This document shows positions 14,021-26,850 of a stretch of 64,000 bases of DNA, piece after piece; the stretch's first letter is position 1, and each line of letters opens with the position of its first letter. Source of the stretch: Apteryx mantelli (lineage: Eukaryota > Chordata > Aves > Apterygiformes > Apterygidae); contig NC_089982.1 of the NCBI RefSeq assembly GCF_036417845.1, forward strand, positions 41,565,684 to 41,629,683. The letters are read 5' to 3'. The notes below the pieces were generated by a model. It was not told where the DNA came from and did not search any database. It was given only the letters and a program-made list of their open reading frames with translations. The translations under genes and the position numbers were made by a program.

Positions 14021-15704
14021 TTTTACTTTTCATGTTAGAAAGTAATGTAGGAAGCAAGAATAAAATAATCTTAAAATATCTTAAAAGAAAGATTTTATTA
14101 TTAAGCATCACTTTGGTTTTAAAGTTGTAAACATTCTCTTTGTTTTGTAGACTTTTCCTGGATTTGCAATGGTAATATATGAAAATGATAAAGGTTGCTG
14201 TTCATTTCAGATTTTTAGAGTATTGTATACTTTATGAGGTCAATTTTTAGAAATTTGTCACTTCCACAGTGCTTTTGATTTCATGGTATTTGAATATTAC
14301 CACTGAGCTGCACAATAGAGTTCTGCTCTCCTGTATTTCTTTCTTTTAAATCCACTGTACCATAACAGAATCAAGTGGATTTGATTCTGCATTTTTGTAT
14401 TTGTTATTTAATGATAGCGTTATCTTTCTGAGGTTTTCAGAGAGGGACTGTAAATTTTCTTTCCATAGCTGATGTATGTTACAGGCATATCACTTAAGTG
14501 CCTCTCTATTTCTCCCCAAAGAAATAGGAAGATTTTATTTCAGCATATATTTTCCTTCTGAAAGATATCACAACAGTCTGCCTTTATTTAAGGGAGCGTT
14601 GAAGATTTACTTCCTTTAGAAATACATTCTTACTGAGTTCAGAACTATGTGCAGTGCAAGACTTTAATCTCACTATCCAAATATAATTTCCCTTCTCTAT
14701 ATGGAAAACAAAACAAAACACCAAATGCACCAACTTTACTTTTGTAAAGGTTCCAGAATCAATACTTGTCAGTGTAACAAGTTGTATCTTGTCCATCTTA
14801 TGGATCTCCACAGGTTAATATCTTTGGAACCATGAAAGGGGTTTTGTGCCTACCCAAAACTACTTCAGCAAATAATTTTTCAAAGACTAACAACAGTAAC
14901 AACTCCTTGTTTGTAGAAAGAAACCCAAAGTGTAAGGCAGTACTTTTGCAGCAAGTTAAGTGAGGCATGAACAATTTTGTTTTGAGATCTGGCTGGAGAA
15001 GAACATAGCAATTTTACCTGGGTGATGCCAAAAGGCTTGTTCATTTCAAAAAGCGTTTGTAAGGATGAACTTGCATTATACAGCACAGGGGCTTAACAAA
15101 TAGTTTTAAGACCTCATTTTTTATTGAAATATTCACTTGCCTAAATAGACAATGGTGGAGCTGTTGGTACATGTAGAGCACCAACTATGATACTGAAAAT
15201 GTATGTCATTGTTTCCCTGAGGTCTTGATGTCTATAGCTATAAACTATTTCTTACTTTATATGTCAACACTAATCTCTTTGGAGCAGTAACTGCACATTG
15301 TGTGTTTGACCAATGAGGTCCATATTCATGGATGAAACACCTTAGGCTGCAGTAAGGAAAAGAACGCTACTACAAACAACTACTCAGCAACCTGAAGGTA
15401 GGCTGCTAAGAATGGTCTAGGGCACACAGGTAAAACTGGGAATATTATCCCTTTTTTATATTATTGCTATTTTATATATTTAGATGCCATTATGACCTAC
15501 CATAATTATTTATTCATTTTAAAAAAAAATTTTAAGCAAGTGTCAAAAAGTTGTCATATATGGAAATCATTTCTGCATAAGAGACAATGCCTACTTTTAA
15601 ACAAAATAATTAATAGTCTTCACTCTTGCTTTTCAAAAATCCTCCAGTTCCATTTGATTTCATTGCATTTAAAAATGTTTTTATTTTTCTCCTATCCTCC
15701 TCCT

Positions 15705-15719
15705 CCCCCCCCCCCCCCC
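15705..15719. repeat. Poly-C tract (15 nt)
   Basis: Fifteen consecutive C following a CCT-rich pyrimidine stretch. Similar shorter C or G runs lie at 2953-2963, 3434-3445 (G) and 36254-36264. Confidence 0.95.
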
Positions 15720-18625
15720 AGCAACTTTGTTTTTCTGGTTATTAGCTGCTGATGCATAGGGGATTTATACTGAACACTTACTTATCAATTTACACCAAAA
15801 AACTTGCAACTACTCAAACAGTGCACTGATCAGATTACAGAAGAAGATGCTGTACTGCTTGCCACACCTACTGAGTCTAAACAGATTTATTACTTTCATC
15901 TCTTTCATGTAATGAAGAAATCTGAAGAGTTTACAATACTGGTTTCATCCAAAGGTGGTAGTTGGCTTTAAGCATCAAAGCAAGCTTTTGCGACTTTCAT
16001 GTTATGAAACATGTACAACATGCATTAAATAAATCCCGTGTTTTACACTTAGAAAAGGACACGGGCTACACAAAAGTCTGTTCAAAATACACTTAGCAGA
16101 GCTTGAGGGGTGATTCGACTTCTTTCTGTTTTACCCCTGTGTAAATCAATTGAGCCAGTAGCTTTCCTTAAATCTCCAGACTATTAACATCACTCTTTAA
16201 TCTTCTGAAAGACTCTCCTGAACATTACAAATACTTGCTCTCCTTCCATAGCCTGCTAGTTGAAATAGTGACCAAAGCGAACTTATTAGAAGTCAGCTGA
16301 GCCAGGGGGTTACGGTGCATTTGTCCAGCACAAGCACAGCATCCTCTTGAACTCCAAGAGCAAGTGAGACAAGTTCAGGAACATAAAGCAGTTTAGAAAT
16401 AAAATTACTACACCCAACATTGAAAAGTATTCTTCTGTTATGTTAAGTTTTAGTTTCTAGAAGCTCACCTATAGCTTTTGTCTCACACACACACCCTAAT
16501 AAAAAAGGAGCATACAATTGTACGTTGTTAGTAATCATGATAGATCTCCTCAATAACATCCAACAGCATAACCTCTTGCAAGATGATTTGAGTTCCTATG
16601 AAATGCCCTGTAAAATACAGGAATTTATCTGCTTTAGTATGGCTTGTAGCAAAACACATAGTACCACACGAAATACTACCTCAGGTGTATTTATTTAAAG
16701 CAGAAAATTTAAAATTAGTTAGGAAAACTGTCACGTACCCAGCATCAATAGCTACAGGGGCAAAAATAGTTCTAGGTTATAGCATATTTGCTTATTTAAT
16801 TGAGCAGTTAAAAACAGAATTGGACTTTTTAAATGCAATTTTAAGTATTATAAAACCTGTATCACATCAAGCTTTCTAGTTTTGTATTACACATTAGCCT
16901 GCACACTTTCTAAAAATGTTTTATGTTTACTTATTTGTAGATGTCTGTCCATTATCCAAATTTTAATCTGAAACTAATTCAAAGCTTTTTTTTTTTTAAA
17001 TATATATTTTAAGAATATGGTTTGTTTCTTCTGTCAGCGGTAGAAGCAAACATCTAAGTTGTTAATTTGGCATTACCCTACAGGGTATTTATTTTAGTTT
17101 ATAAGTATATTCTCCATCACTTTTACATTGGTGGTCTGTGTTTTCTATTAAACAGTGCAAATATTTCAATTGTAAAGCTATTTTTAAAAACAATCACAGT
17201 TCCTGATTAAATATTAACTCAATTTCTGTGCTAATTCAAATGAACATACATTGCAAACATAGCTAGTTTTGCAAGTGTATTGTAATGGGTTTTCTTCCTC
17301 TCTCTCAGCTGGTTTGCAAATGGGTCTTAAGGAATCTTTTTCTGGATCTACTGAGAAATCACATCATCTCTCTGCTCCATCTGTAAAGTATACATAATGA
17401 TAGCTTGCTCTTTTGTAAAACGTTTGGTACTTATGTATAAGGAGTGTTAGAATGATGTTAAATAATACTATGAAGCCTCAAAATACATATTTCCAAGGCA
17501 TATTGGAACATCAGTGGTAGTACAGCTCTATAAGTTATTCCCTTAAACTCATTTGGTTTCTAATCTTTAACCTCTTAAACATTAGTTATTTACTTTTGGG
17601 AAGGTCCAAAATAGCTGGCTGGTGAACACTACTTTACTTTCCAAATTATACAGATGAATTTCTTTTTATTTGTGAAACTTTCTGTACAACTTTTAAACAA
17701 GTACAAAAATACTTTTGCATAGAAGTAGCACAAAGAGAGGCTCCAGCAACACTGGTATATATTCATTCAAATGAATTAATATTTAGTCCCACAATATATT
17801 TATAAAGATCATTAGAGTTTTAAATAAACTCCTTAGTGGAACACTAATGATGTAAGAAACACTAAGCTAACATTTCAGCTCACTTGTTATGTAAGGGATG
17901 TTGATGCATAAGGGGCAGGGGGAAATCACTACATCCTATTCTGAAATACAGATATTTGTAAAGAAATATTTACTCATGCATCAGATGCTGCATTTAATAT
18001 ATTGGATTTTTCCAGACTTGGAATTAATCTTGAAAGTTTATAGGCATAATATAGAGTTGAAAAATAGCATACACATCTCCTTTGTTTTGAACACTAATAC
18101 AGTTATAACTATTATATCGTAGCATGCTAAAAAACTAGTATCATGACCATTTTTTAAACTTAACTGAATCTGTGATTCAAAACCCCAGATAAAAACACCA
18201 ATCCAGTATATGAACTACTAGTTGGTAGTAATCTGAACTCTGGTAACTAAAGGACTAACCACAGGCTATTGAAAAGAATTAAAATGTTTCCAGGCTTTTA
18301 TATAAAAGACCAGAAACTGAGCTCATGTGGCAAAGGAACCTCATATACTGATGTTCAGGTCAGAGCTATTTCAACAACAACAAAAAAAGAATTTCAGAGC
18401 CAGATTTTCAGATAATGTAAATCAGCTGACCTCTCAGAAGAAATTGTAGCAACATTAATTTATAGTAAAGGACACGATCACTTCTCTACAGGTTCCATTA
18501 TCTTATTTAAATAAATGTTCTAAGCTATTTTTGTTATAATTGCCAGAAATTCCGATCAAGGCATTTTGACTTTTTACAATGTTATGCAGCACCATTCAAG
18601 CCAGCAGGGCCAAAAATCAAGTGGT

Positions 18626-18657
18626 GAAAGAAGAAGAAAAAAAGAAGAAAAAAAAAA
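18626..18657. repeat. Polypurine (GAA-rich) tract
   Basis: Thirty-two consecutive purines made of GAA and A-run units. Low complexity; no gene context. Confidence 0.9.
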
Positions 18658-20424
18658 CTTGCATAAACTTCAAGGGGAAAATACAATCATGAAACAAGAA
18701 AAAGAACTCTTCCCATCTATTTGTGGTTTAAGGCATTCAGTAAAAAAAGACTATGAAGTCTTTCATATAATGCTGGAAAGTATTTGGTGACTTTCAATTT
18801 TCAGGCCATAGGGAAACATCTTTAACACTACTGTCTGTAGATTTATTACTATGTTCTTCTGTTATAACAGGCAACTAGATTCAACCTAAAAAGCACATTC
18901 TAGTTACCTTGCTATTACTCAAAAAAAAGTTTAATGGTTTCCCAATGATTTTTTTTTCGACACACCATTTTCCAGATTAAATAGACTCAATTTTTGTCAC
19001 AAAGTCTTCTGAGAAGTCTGGCAGACATTCTTGAGACTTTTAACTAGCCTAAATTTTGAGACAAGAGGTGAAATAGAGACCAAAAGAGAAGGCTGTCAGA
19101 TGTGACCAGTCCATGCTTCTCTGCTACATCTTCTAAATCCCAACAGCTCTCTTTCTCTCATAGAAGTACCTCTCATCTAATTTTCCTCAATTTCTTTAAA
19201 GTCCATCTTCCTCTGTTTATCTGATTTTCTCCCTTCCATTATAGTCCTCAACATGTTTTTCTATGCCATCATTCTTGTTTTCCCTCCTTATATATAACTC
19301 CAGTTTCCCGATGAGGCATTTTGCAGAGAAGAGCAAGTAAAACAAAGGGTTTCGAGGTAAAATCTCAAGATGTATCCCGAAATCCAGGAAAAAATTTCGG
19401 TGTGTATGCAATGAGTTAGGTACCATAAGACATGTGAATTTACATTACTGTGGGAATTAAAATATAGTCTCATAAATTATATGTTCATTTTACTCTGAAA
19501 ATGTGAAGCAATAAATTTCTTATGACAGTTAACCAGGAAAGTGTCTCCAACTAAAAGCAGTAGAATATAATTGTTCGTGCACACAATACAAATACAATAC
19601 ATGGAAAAGAAAAACTTGATTTTTTGATATTTGTGATCAGCTAAGTGTATAGTTCCAAGAAACTTCGTGATGACCATACATTGTTTAAAAACTTCAAATA
19701 AAAAACAGAACAGATTCTACTAGTCACTCTGGGAGAAAAGAGAGCAGCTTTGCAATTAGATGTCCACTGGGAGATACAACTCATTCTAATCCACTAACAA
19801 ATAACAAAAATGTTGTGCAAAAACAATTTATCATTAATCAGGGAGAAGAACTGTATTGGAGAGGCAGCCAAAAGACTTTAAAGATGTTTGTGCGTTTTGG
19901 AATACTTAGACCTACATTAGTTTTTGTGAACTTCTGGGAGAGCTTTATCTATTCTGCATTTTTATCAACTTTGGTGTCCTTTTCCAAAAAAACTAAGTTA
20001 AGAGAACATTCTGGCAAAGAATTGTTTTTAAAGACAAAATTAGCTTATAGAATGCTCTGTATTTCTGTGGTCTGTTTAACAGAGAGGCAGGAAGGCCACG
20101 GTATACCAAAACAAAACTCTCAAGTGCAGTCAAATTCATCAAATGCCTCTTCTGCTTTTTTCCGACCTTACAACTCAGCTTGAAGAAGAAATGGAAAAAA
20201 AAGAAAGGTGCTCATATTTCTATCCTCACGTTGAATTTTTCATTTGATATATAATAAAAAAATAACGTTAAAAAAAGGGTTGGAACACAATGACATCAGT
20301 TTCTAACCTTGTTCTTTCACATTCCACACATTTTGTTGTTTCTACTACTAATATTTAGAACTAATTCAAGTACTTCTCAGCACTAAAATGTAAAGTGCTC
20401 GAAAATAAAGACAGACTTGATTAT

Positions 20425-20500
20425 CCTTGCTCTTCAGATGAAAAAACTAAGACACAAAGGGGCTCACTGAAGCAGCCATACTCAAGTTTGATGTTTGGGC
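20425..20500 (+). repeat. MIR-like SINE core fragment
   Basis: CAGATGAAAAAACTAAGACA followed by CAAAGGGGCTCACTGAAGCA resembles the MIR core CAGATGAGGAAACTGAGGCA...AGAGAGGTTAAGTGACTTGC. Only about 45 bp can be followed. Confidence 0.4.
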
Positions 20501-23500
20501 AGCTTTGTGGCAGGCAATATACACACACTTGTCTTTCACTCAGTCCAGTTACATCTCTCAAACTTCTTCATTGGTTCTCTACTTAAAAATAACGTACTTG
20601 TCAGTTTATTGTAGAACAAGGGAAGGATAAAGAAACCTTTCAAAGCAAGGTATCTTTAGTTTCTCTTGCAACTGTGAAGCAGGCAATTTTTGACCTGAGA
20701 GCAGCAAGCAGGATAGCAATGCAATATTGTGGAATCCATAGGCAGTAAATAGCTACACAACAGAATGTGTTTCTAAAGAAGATTTATTGCACTGAAGCGT
20801 GGAAATGCCTTTATATAGAACTCTTGGGCTTCATCTGAGTATTTTAATTGAGTGCAAATGCCAAAATCAAAATCTTATTCGAGTTTCTAGTGTTGGACTT
20901 GAGTTTCCCCAGGTGGTAAATGTGATATGATAACATGTCACAATGAAAGGAAAAACAGGAGATGTTCAAAGCATCATTGAGCAGAAATACTCAAGAGCAA
21001 TATGCATTTGCTACTTAGCACCTAACTTAAGCTAGGCTGTTTACTAACTGAAACATGATCTGATCTGCCAAGCGTTCCTCTAGGTTTTTCCATGATAAAA
21101 CCCTTTGGAGATATCATATCCTTTATAAAACAGCGTATGCAACATAGGATTAACAAAGAAACATTGCTGAATTCCCATTTTTATTGGGAACATCTCAGTA
21201 CGATTACCTATTAAAAAAAAAAAATCACAAATCTCTTCAGAAAATGGAAGAGCATCAAAAGCCAAGAGGCGATTGAGTTTCAGACTGTTGTCCATCACTA
21301 CTTCTACAGGAGATCTTGTTACCACACAAACAGAGGGTAAAAAAATAGTTTAGAGATAAGTGGGACCATATAATAAGATGCTTTACATCAGTATGAGACC
21401 GGCGTCAGTGATCCAAGATGTCATTTCAAAACCTATTTGATATGAACAGACAAAAAAATTTCACTACAGTATGTGGTTTATGCAAAATGTGAACATCATG
21501 TTTCATAGACGGTGTTAAAAAAATAAAGTTCAACAACATCAGCAAAAACAGTTGGATTGGCTAGAATTGCAAGTGCATGTAAAGATCTAATACATTTAAA
21601 TAAGCCGCGAGGAAAAATTGTTCAGACCTGCAAGATCAAAATATTCGAAGACATTTGAAAACCAGAAGAGATAGAAGGCACGGATTTAAGAACTACAGAC
21701 AAGATCAGCGCTGATAAACTGAGCCAATCGCCCAGGGAAGTCTCTAGCTCTGACAGCGCTGTGTACACATAAGGCTTACCTTATACAGAAGCCTAACTTG
21801 CAGTTTTGAGCAATCTCTGACACCAATAACTAGGATTAAAATAAGAGCCAGCTGAGGCATCTGGAAAAAATTTAAACAGCTTTTGGGAAACCAGGGAAAC
21901 CACATGTACTCAACTAACATTTTTGAAGATCTACAATTTGAAATCAAGTCTTCATTAGGTGAAGACACATAGAAGGTAGGCTACATTGACATTTTGAAAC
22001 ACAAAGTTTTAGCCTGCCTCTCTGTTCCATCTTGTTCCTTCAACCACAAACATCACTACTAAACATTTCTACAGTTCAGGATCAAGATCAAAATGTGATC
22101 AGCACAGGGTCATATGAAGCTGACTGTCTGTATTTTAGAGGTAACTATTAGTAGAAGGGTATAGAAGGTTATGTTGATAGAAACTTTTTCTCCTGGCAAC
22201 TAACGCATGTGAAATAAAAGCTTGAGTAGGTGTCCCACCTCCTCCCACCCACTCCACCACCAAACTCCCTGACTGTTGAGGTGCACTACTTTTGAAGGAA
22301 GGGAGAAAAAAGAACCATGCAACTTACTAATCTGACCTTTCATAAAAGCAGGTATATTCTAACAGAGAATTCTCTCCCAGGACTAGGAATTGTATTGTGA
22401 ATGATAAACAGTCAATTCTCTTTATATCCCATTTCTCTAAAACACATAAAATAAATATTCACACAACACTTTTCAAAGCTCTCTCTCCACAAAGAACACA
22501 TTCTTTAAGCTTCAAGCTGTGTCCTCTAGATTTTCCCTCAAATTGCTTAAATCCAATTAGTACAATCAGAAGAGGTGATGATGTTTAACTTTTTATCTCA
22601 GGCATAAAATATAGAAATCGTAACTCTGCTTCACCAGGATTGAATTATTACTTAAATCAAATCTGAATCCCAGCTTTCTCCTCCGAGCTTTGGTGCTTAC
22701 TTCTAGACCCCAAGGATATCCTTAGATTTCAGAAAATGTAGTTTTGGATCCATCATTATTACTCTAATTTGTCATTTATCTTTAACAAAAGAGGATAAAT
22801 TCTCTTACAGGAAGAATTCCATAGCCTCTGTCAATAGTTCAAACATTATGATATATCAGCCAATTATTGGACTTCAGAGCATTATGAGTAACAGCTGACT
22901 CACAAGATGGAAACTTCTAAATCATCTTACAAATCTTCCCTAGTGATTAACCTACACAACAAGTTTTATGGAATGTCCTTACTGAAAAGGTCCCCCACAT
23001 GTTCATAAGATCCAGTTGATTAAAAGCTTGATCCTAAAAAAAAATATTGGTACCATTTGAAAAGTTCAAGATATGTATGGCTTTATTTCAAGACTTCCCA
23101 ATTCTCAGGAATAAACAGCTGACTGAAATTAAAGTGCAGTAGAGTGAATAATAGGGTGTAAAGAAGGCATACTAGAAGTTGAAAACCATTGACAAAGAAA
23201 GGCCTCAGAGTGAAGTTAAAAGCTCCTGAGAAGATTCTACTTGCATTACCTTTTGCTTTGTCATCTCCTTTTTATGGTAAGGTTTTCATCATTGTCTGCC
23301 TTAACTTCATTAGCTAATCTATTTGGAGATCACCTCGGGTTGTACTTAGTCCAAGAAGCCCAGTTCTGTTGCATGGAGCTGATAAATCAAGCAGAGCACA
23401 AACCTGCTTAGGATAGATTTGCCTTGAACTCTCCTCAATAGGCTTCCTCAAGGACTGTCACGTCACATACACACACCCACATCCAGGTAGGGACTTAATT

Positions 23501-26049
23501 TGTAAGGAAGGTATTGTATCAGTAATAGATTGTGCATTTCTGATGGATTCCAGTTCTTTTACAAGTACAAATTCTTTTCTATCCATTCCTACATTTTTAT
23601 TTCTCATGGTTAATAAAAAAAATAATAAAAAAAATGAAACAAGAATAAAGACGACATCTATATACGGCCTGGGAAATTCCAACATGGAGATACTAGATGC
23701 AGCATCAGAAATCTTATTTAGCTGCTGCCTAACACTGTAGTTACCTAAGTCCCAGTATTCAAGATTCTGCTGTTGAAGGCTGCCTACACTCTATATGATT
23801 GTGATGTGCCAACAACAAAGTCATGATCCCACCAAGCTGCCTGGCCCTTAGAGCAAAGATTTTAAACAGGTCATCCCACTCACCAGCCAAATACCCTGTC
23901 TATTGGCTCACACTGTAGAAGGAGATATACCTCTTTTCCATGAGAAAAAAAACAGCCAGACTCTAAAAGACAGAGCATCAGCAAAGACACATATTTACCT
24001 TTCTCAATGTAGTAGCCAAAAATATACTTTTTTTTGATTTACCAGTTTTTCCATACACTGTACAGGGAATCATTTGGCAATAGTGTGTTTAAGACGTATT
24101 TGTTCAGGGTTCAGGTTATGTTTCCTTTGGGTCTCTGCCAGCTGTAACTGATGATACTGAGTCAGCCCTCCCTGCCACAACAGCAAACAACCATAGTATC
24201 CTCCCAGGCCTCCATTTCCAAGATTCTTCCCCCCTGCCATAAACCAAACCACTTTCCCATTTCTATGGTATATTTACAGAAAGATAAGCTTTTTATGAAA
24301 GGGTGACACGAGGTAGCTTTGTGGGAGAGGAATTCTAAAGAATTAAGAGAGGTGGACAATTTGGGAGAGGAGAGGAAAAAAGTTATCCAAATTCCACCAA
24401 CAGACCTCCAGAACTTCCCACAGCCTCCTCAAACACCACAGACCCTCAATAGCCTCTTTCCAACCTACCCTGACTCATCTCAGCCCCTCTAATTCATCAG
24501 TAGCCTCAAAATCTTCTCCGCTGCTGAGGGGAAAAAAAAAATAAAGTTGTTCTTCTCAAAGTTCATGAAATAACTAAATTATTTTGTTTTTATCCTTGAG
24601 ACAGTGAATTTCAATCTGGCTTACACCATTGAAAAGCCTTGAACCAGCATTCAGGAGAAGAGAGTCTTAAAATTCATTTTTCTCTAGTACCTAGAGGTCT
24701 AGATTAAGGCTGTAGGGCAATGGCTCTCTTCACTGGAGATTCATACACCTGAATCCTCTCTGGATTTAAGTGTCTAAATCCTCTCTTTCAAAAAGCTTTT
24801 CTTTCTAAAAGGCTCCCAGAAGATAAAGAGCTTTCACCAATCTTTCATCTAACAAATAGAACAATGGTTATACCAAAGATACTAATTCATTTTTCTTCTC
24901 TATCTGAAAATATTCAAACCACTCTGATAATTTCTCTTATTGTAATGTTTTCATTTCACATGTCATAAATAAAGAGCAAGAGAGATCATGACACTATATC
25001 CCAGCACTTTAAACACTCACCTGGAGGAAGCAGCAGGAAATTTGCTACTGAAACTTGAACTTTATTATTTAATCCTATTTACAGTAAGAGCTGAAAACTG
25101 ATTCTACAATTTTAGCCAAAGCATTGCAGTTTTAGACAAAAGTAAAGCCATAATTTGATTTATAATCCAAGAACCTTTGGTGAATCAGATCATCAGCATA
25201 ACATGTATCACAACCTAAATGGATCTCAAAGATTCTTTTTGCAGTGTTCCAATAAACATTAAACAAGGTCAATGTTTAATTATTCATTAATTTCACAAAC
25301 TAAAACTTTTCACAGTGATCACAAAGGAGATTGTGCTTTTGTTTTTATAGCTGTTTTCTAGTTTTTGGACAGCAAAAATTCTGAGCCAAGTAAATGTTAT
25401 TTCCACTGTCCTAAGACAACACAGGAAGAAGAAAACAAACAAACAAAGCAAGCAACTAAGTCTACCATGTAAACAAGATCAGCATTTTCAACTATTGCCT
25501 AATACTCAAGGAACTACATTTTCTTTGTTACATATGTTAACGTATGCCTCCCCTTCTGATGCTGGAAATGATAGACACAAAAGCACTGCCCAGAAATCCC
25601 AGAACAGTATTTTCAGAAAGCCTTATCATCAGTTTATCTAGGCCTGATTCTAAGCATCCTCAGACTATTCTTAAATTGTTCTCCCTCACAGTAGCCTCAT
25701 AACCAGAATACTTGCCCACAGCATTGAAGACTAAGTTCAAATCTCTTCTCATGGGATGTTCCCAGGTATTTCCGCACAAAAGTTAAGATGCAACCACAGC
25801 TCATTCATTTGGATATATAAACCAATTTCAAAAGCACAAATGCAATTACCATTGCTGTGTCAGTACTTATCCCAGTACTGTTGCTGTTGAACATGCTGAG
25901 CTACATGCTACCAAAACAATGATGTTTAGCAGGTTCCAGGTAGTCAATTTTAAATGAGTTTATGTACATACATATAAGCTTTAACTGCATTCAGTCTCCT
26001 CGGCAAAAGGTGAAATTAATTTTTAAAAGAAATTCCAGATAAAGTCTTT
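20501..26049. other. Gene-free AT-rich intergenic stretch
   Basis: No gene, RNA or clear transposon recognised. Open frames are at most about 80 codons and overlap on both strands, as expected by chance. Confidence 0.65.
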
Positions 26050-26850
26050 GAAAATAAATGTCTGTAAGCTTGATATCTGCACTGGACAAATTAATAGAAA
26101 CTACCATAAAGACAAAAATCTACAGGAACATGGTTAAATATGGTATCAGAGATAGTCAGAAGGGCTTTTGACGAGTGAAAGAATTCCATCAGGTTGTGAA
26201 GTAGCATTTAAAATAATTAGCATGGATAAGGGAGATCCAGTTCATATAGTCAGCTACAAGGCTTTCAATGAGATTGCTTAGCTTCTTTAAGAGCCTTTGG
26301 CAGGTAGTCATGGGATAAAAAGAAGGTCCTCACATGAATACGCCATTTACTGAAAGACTGCATGTGATGAATTTTCATAGCAGAGAAAGGCTGTGAAGAG
26401 GGCTTCACATATGTTGGAGTACATGCTGTCAATATTGCTAATACATAAATGACTGGAAAAGGGAAGAAACAGCAAAGTGACAAAGGTTGCTGATGAAATT
26501 ACATCGTTCAAAATAGAATAGTTGAAGGATGACTGCAAAAAGACTATAAAACTGAGTGACTGGATAATAAATTAGCAGATGAAATTGAACATAAATGTGA
26601 AGTGATGCATGTGAGGAAAAAAATCCCTGCTATCTATATATGATTGGCTTAGCACTATTAAAGAATAAATTTGGGGGCTGCAATAGATAGTTCTGACAAA
26701 ATATCAGCTTAAAGCATGGAAGTGGTTGAAATAAACTAAGCAACTGTTAGGAAAGATGCTGCACTTTACAGAACCCACAATGAAACCAATGGGATCTCAA
26801 AACCAAACAGCTTTCAAAGGGCTCGGAGGCTGAAGGAGTAAAAATAAAGA
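26050..26850 (+). mobile_element. CR1 LINE, old copy covering part of the reverse transcriptase
   Basis: Plus-strand landmarks occur in CR1 order: CAAATTAATAGAAACT (26088), GATAAGGGAGATCCAGTTCA with TATAGTC (26225), GAGCCTTTGGC...TCATGGGATAA (26291-26317), AAATGACTGGAAAAGGG (26447), the decayed RT active-site segment GTTGCTGATGAAATTA (26486), ACTGAGTGACTGG (26551), and GCAGATGAAATTGAACATAAATG with GTGATGCATGTG (26575-26612). In the intact family this region encodes the palm of the reverse transcriptase, where the F-A-D-D box lies. Here that box reads V-A-D-E and the frame is broken by stops and indels, so it is inactive. Boundaries are approximate; the 3' end past 26760 is weak. Confidence 0.82.

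Larger units (their letters stand above)
11601..20424. other. Gene-free AT-rich intergenic stretch
   Basis: No gene supported. It contains the microsatellite at 13969, the poly-C run at 15705 and the purine tract at 18626. No transposon is recognisable to me apart from these simple repeats. Confidence 0.65.

Noticed and set aside
19815-20183. 122-codon open frame on the plus strand
   Set aside because: No family resemblance, low-complexity local sequence and no supporting gene structure.
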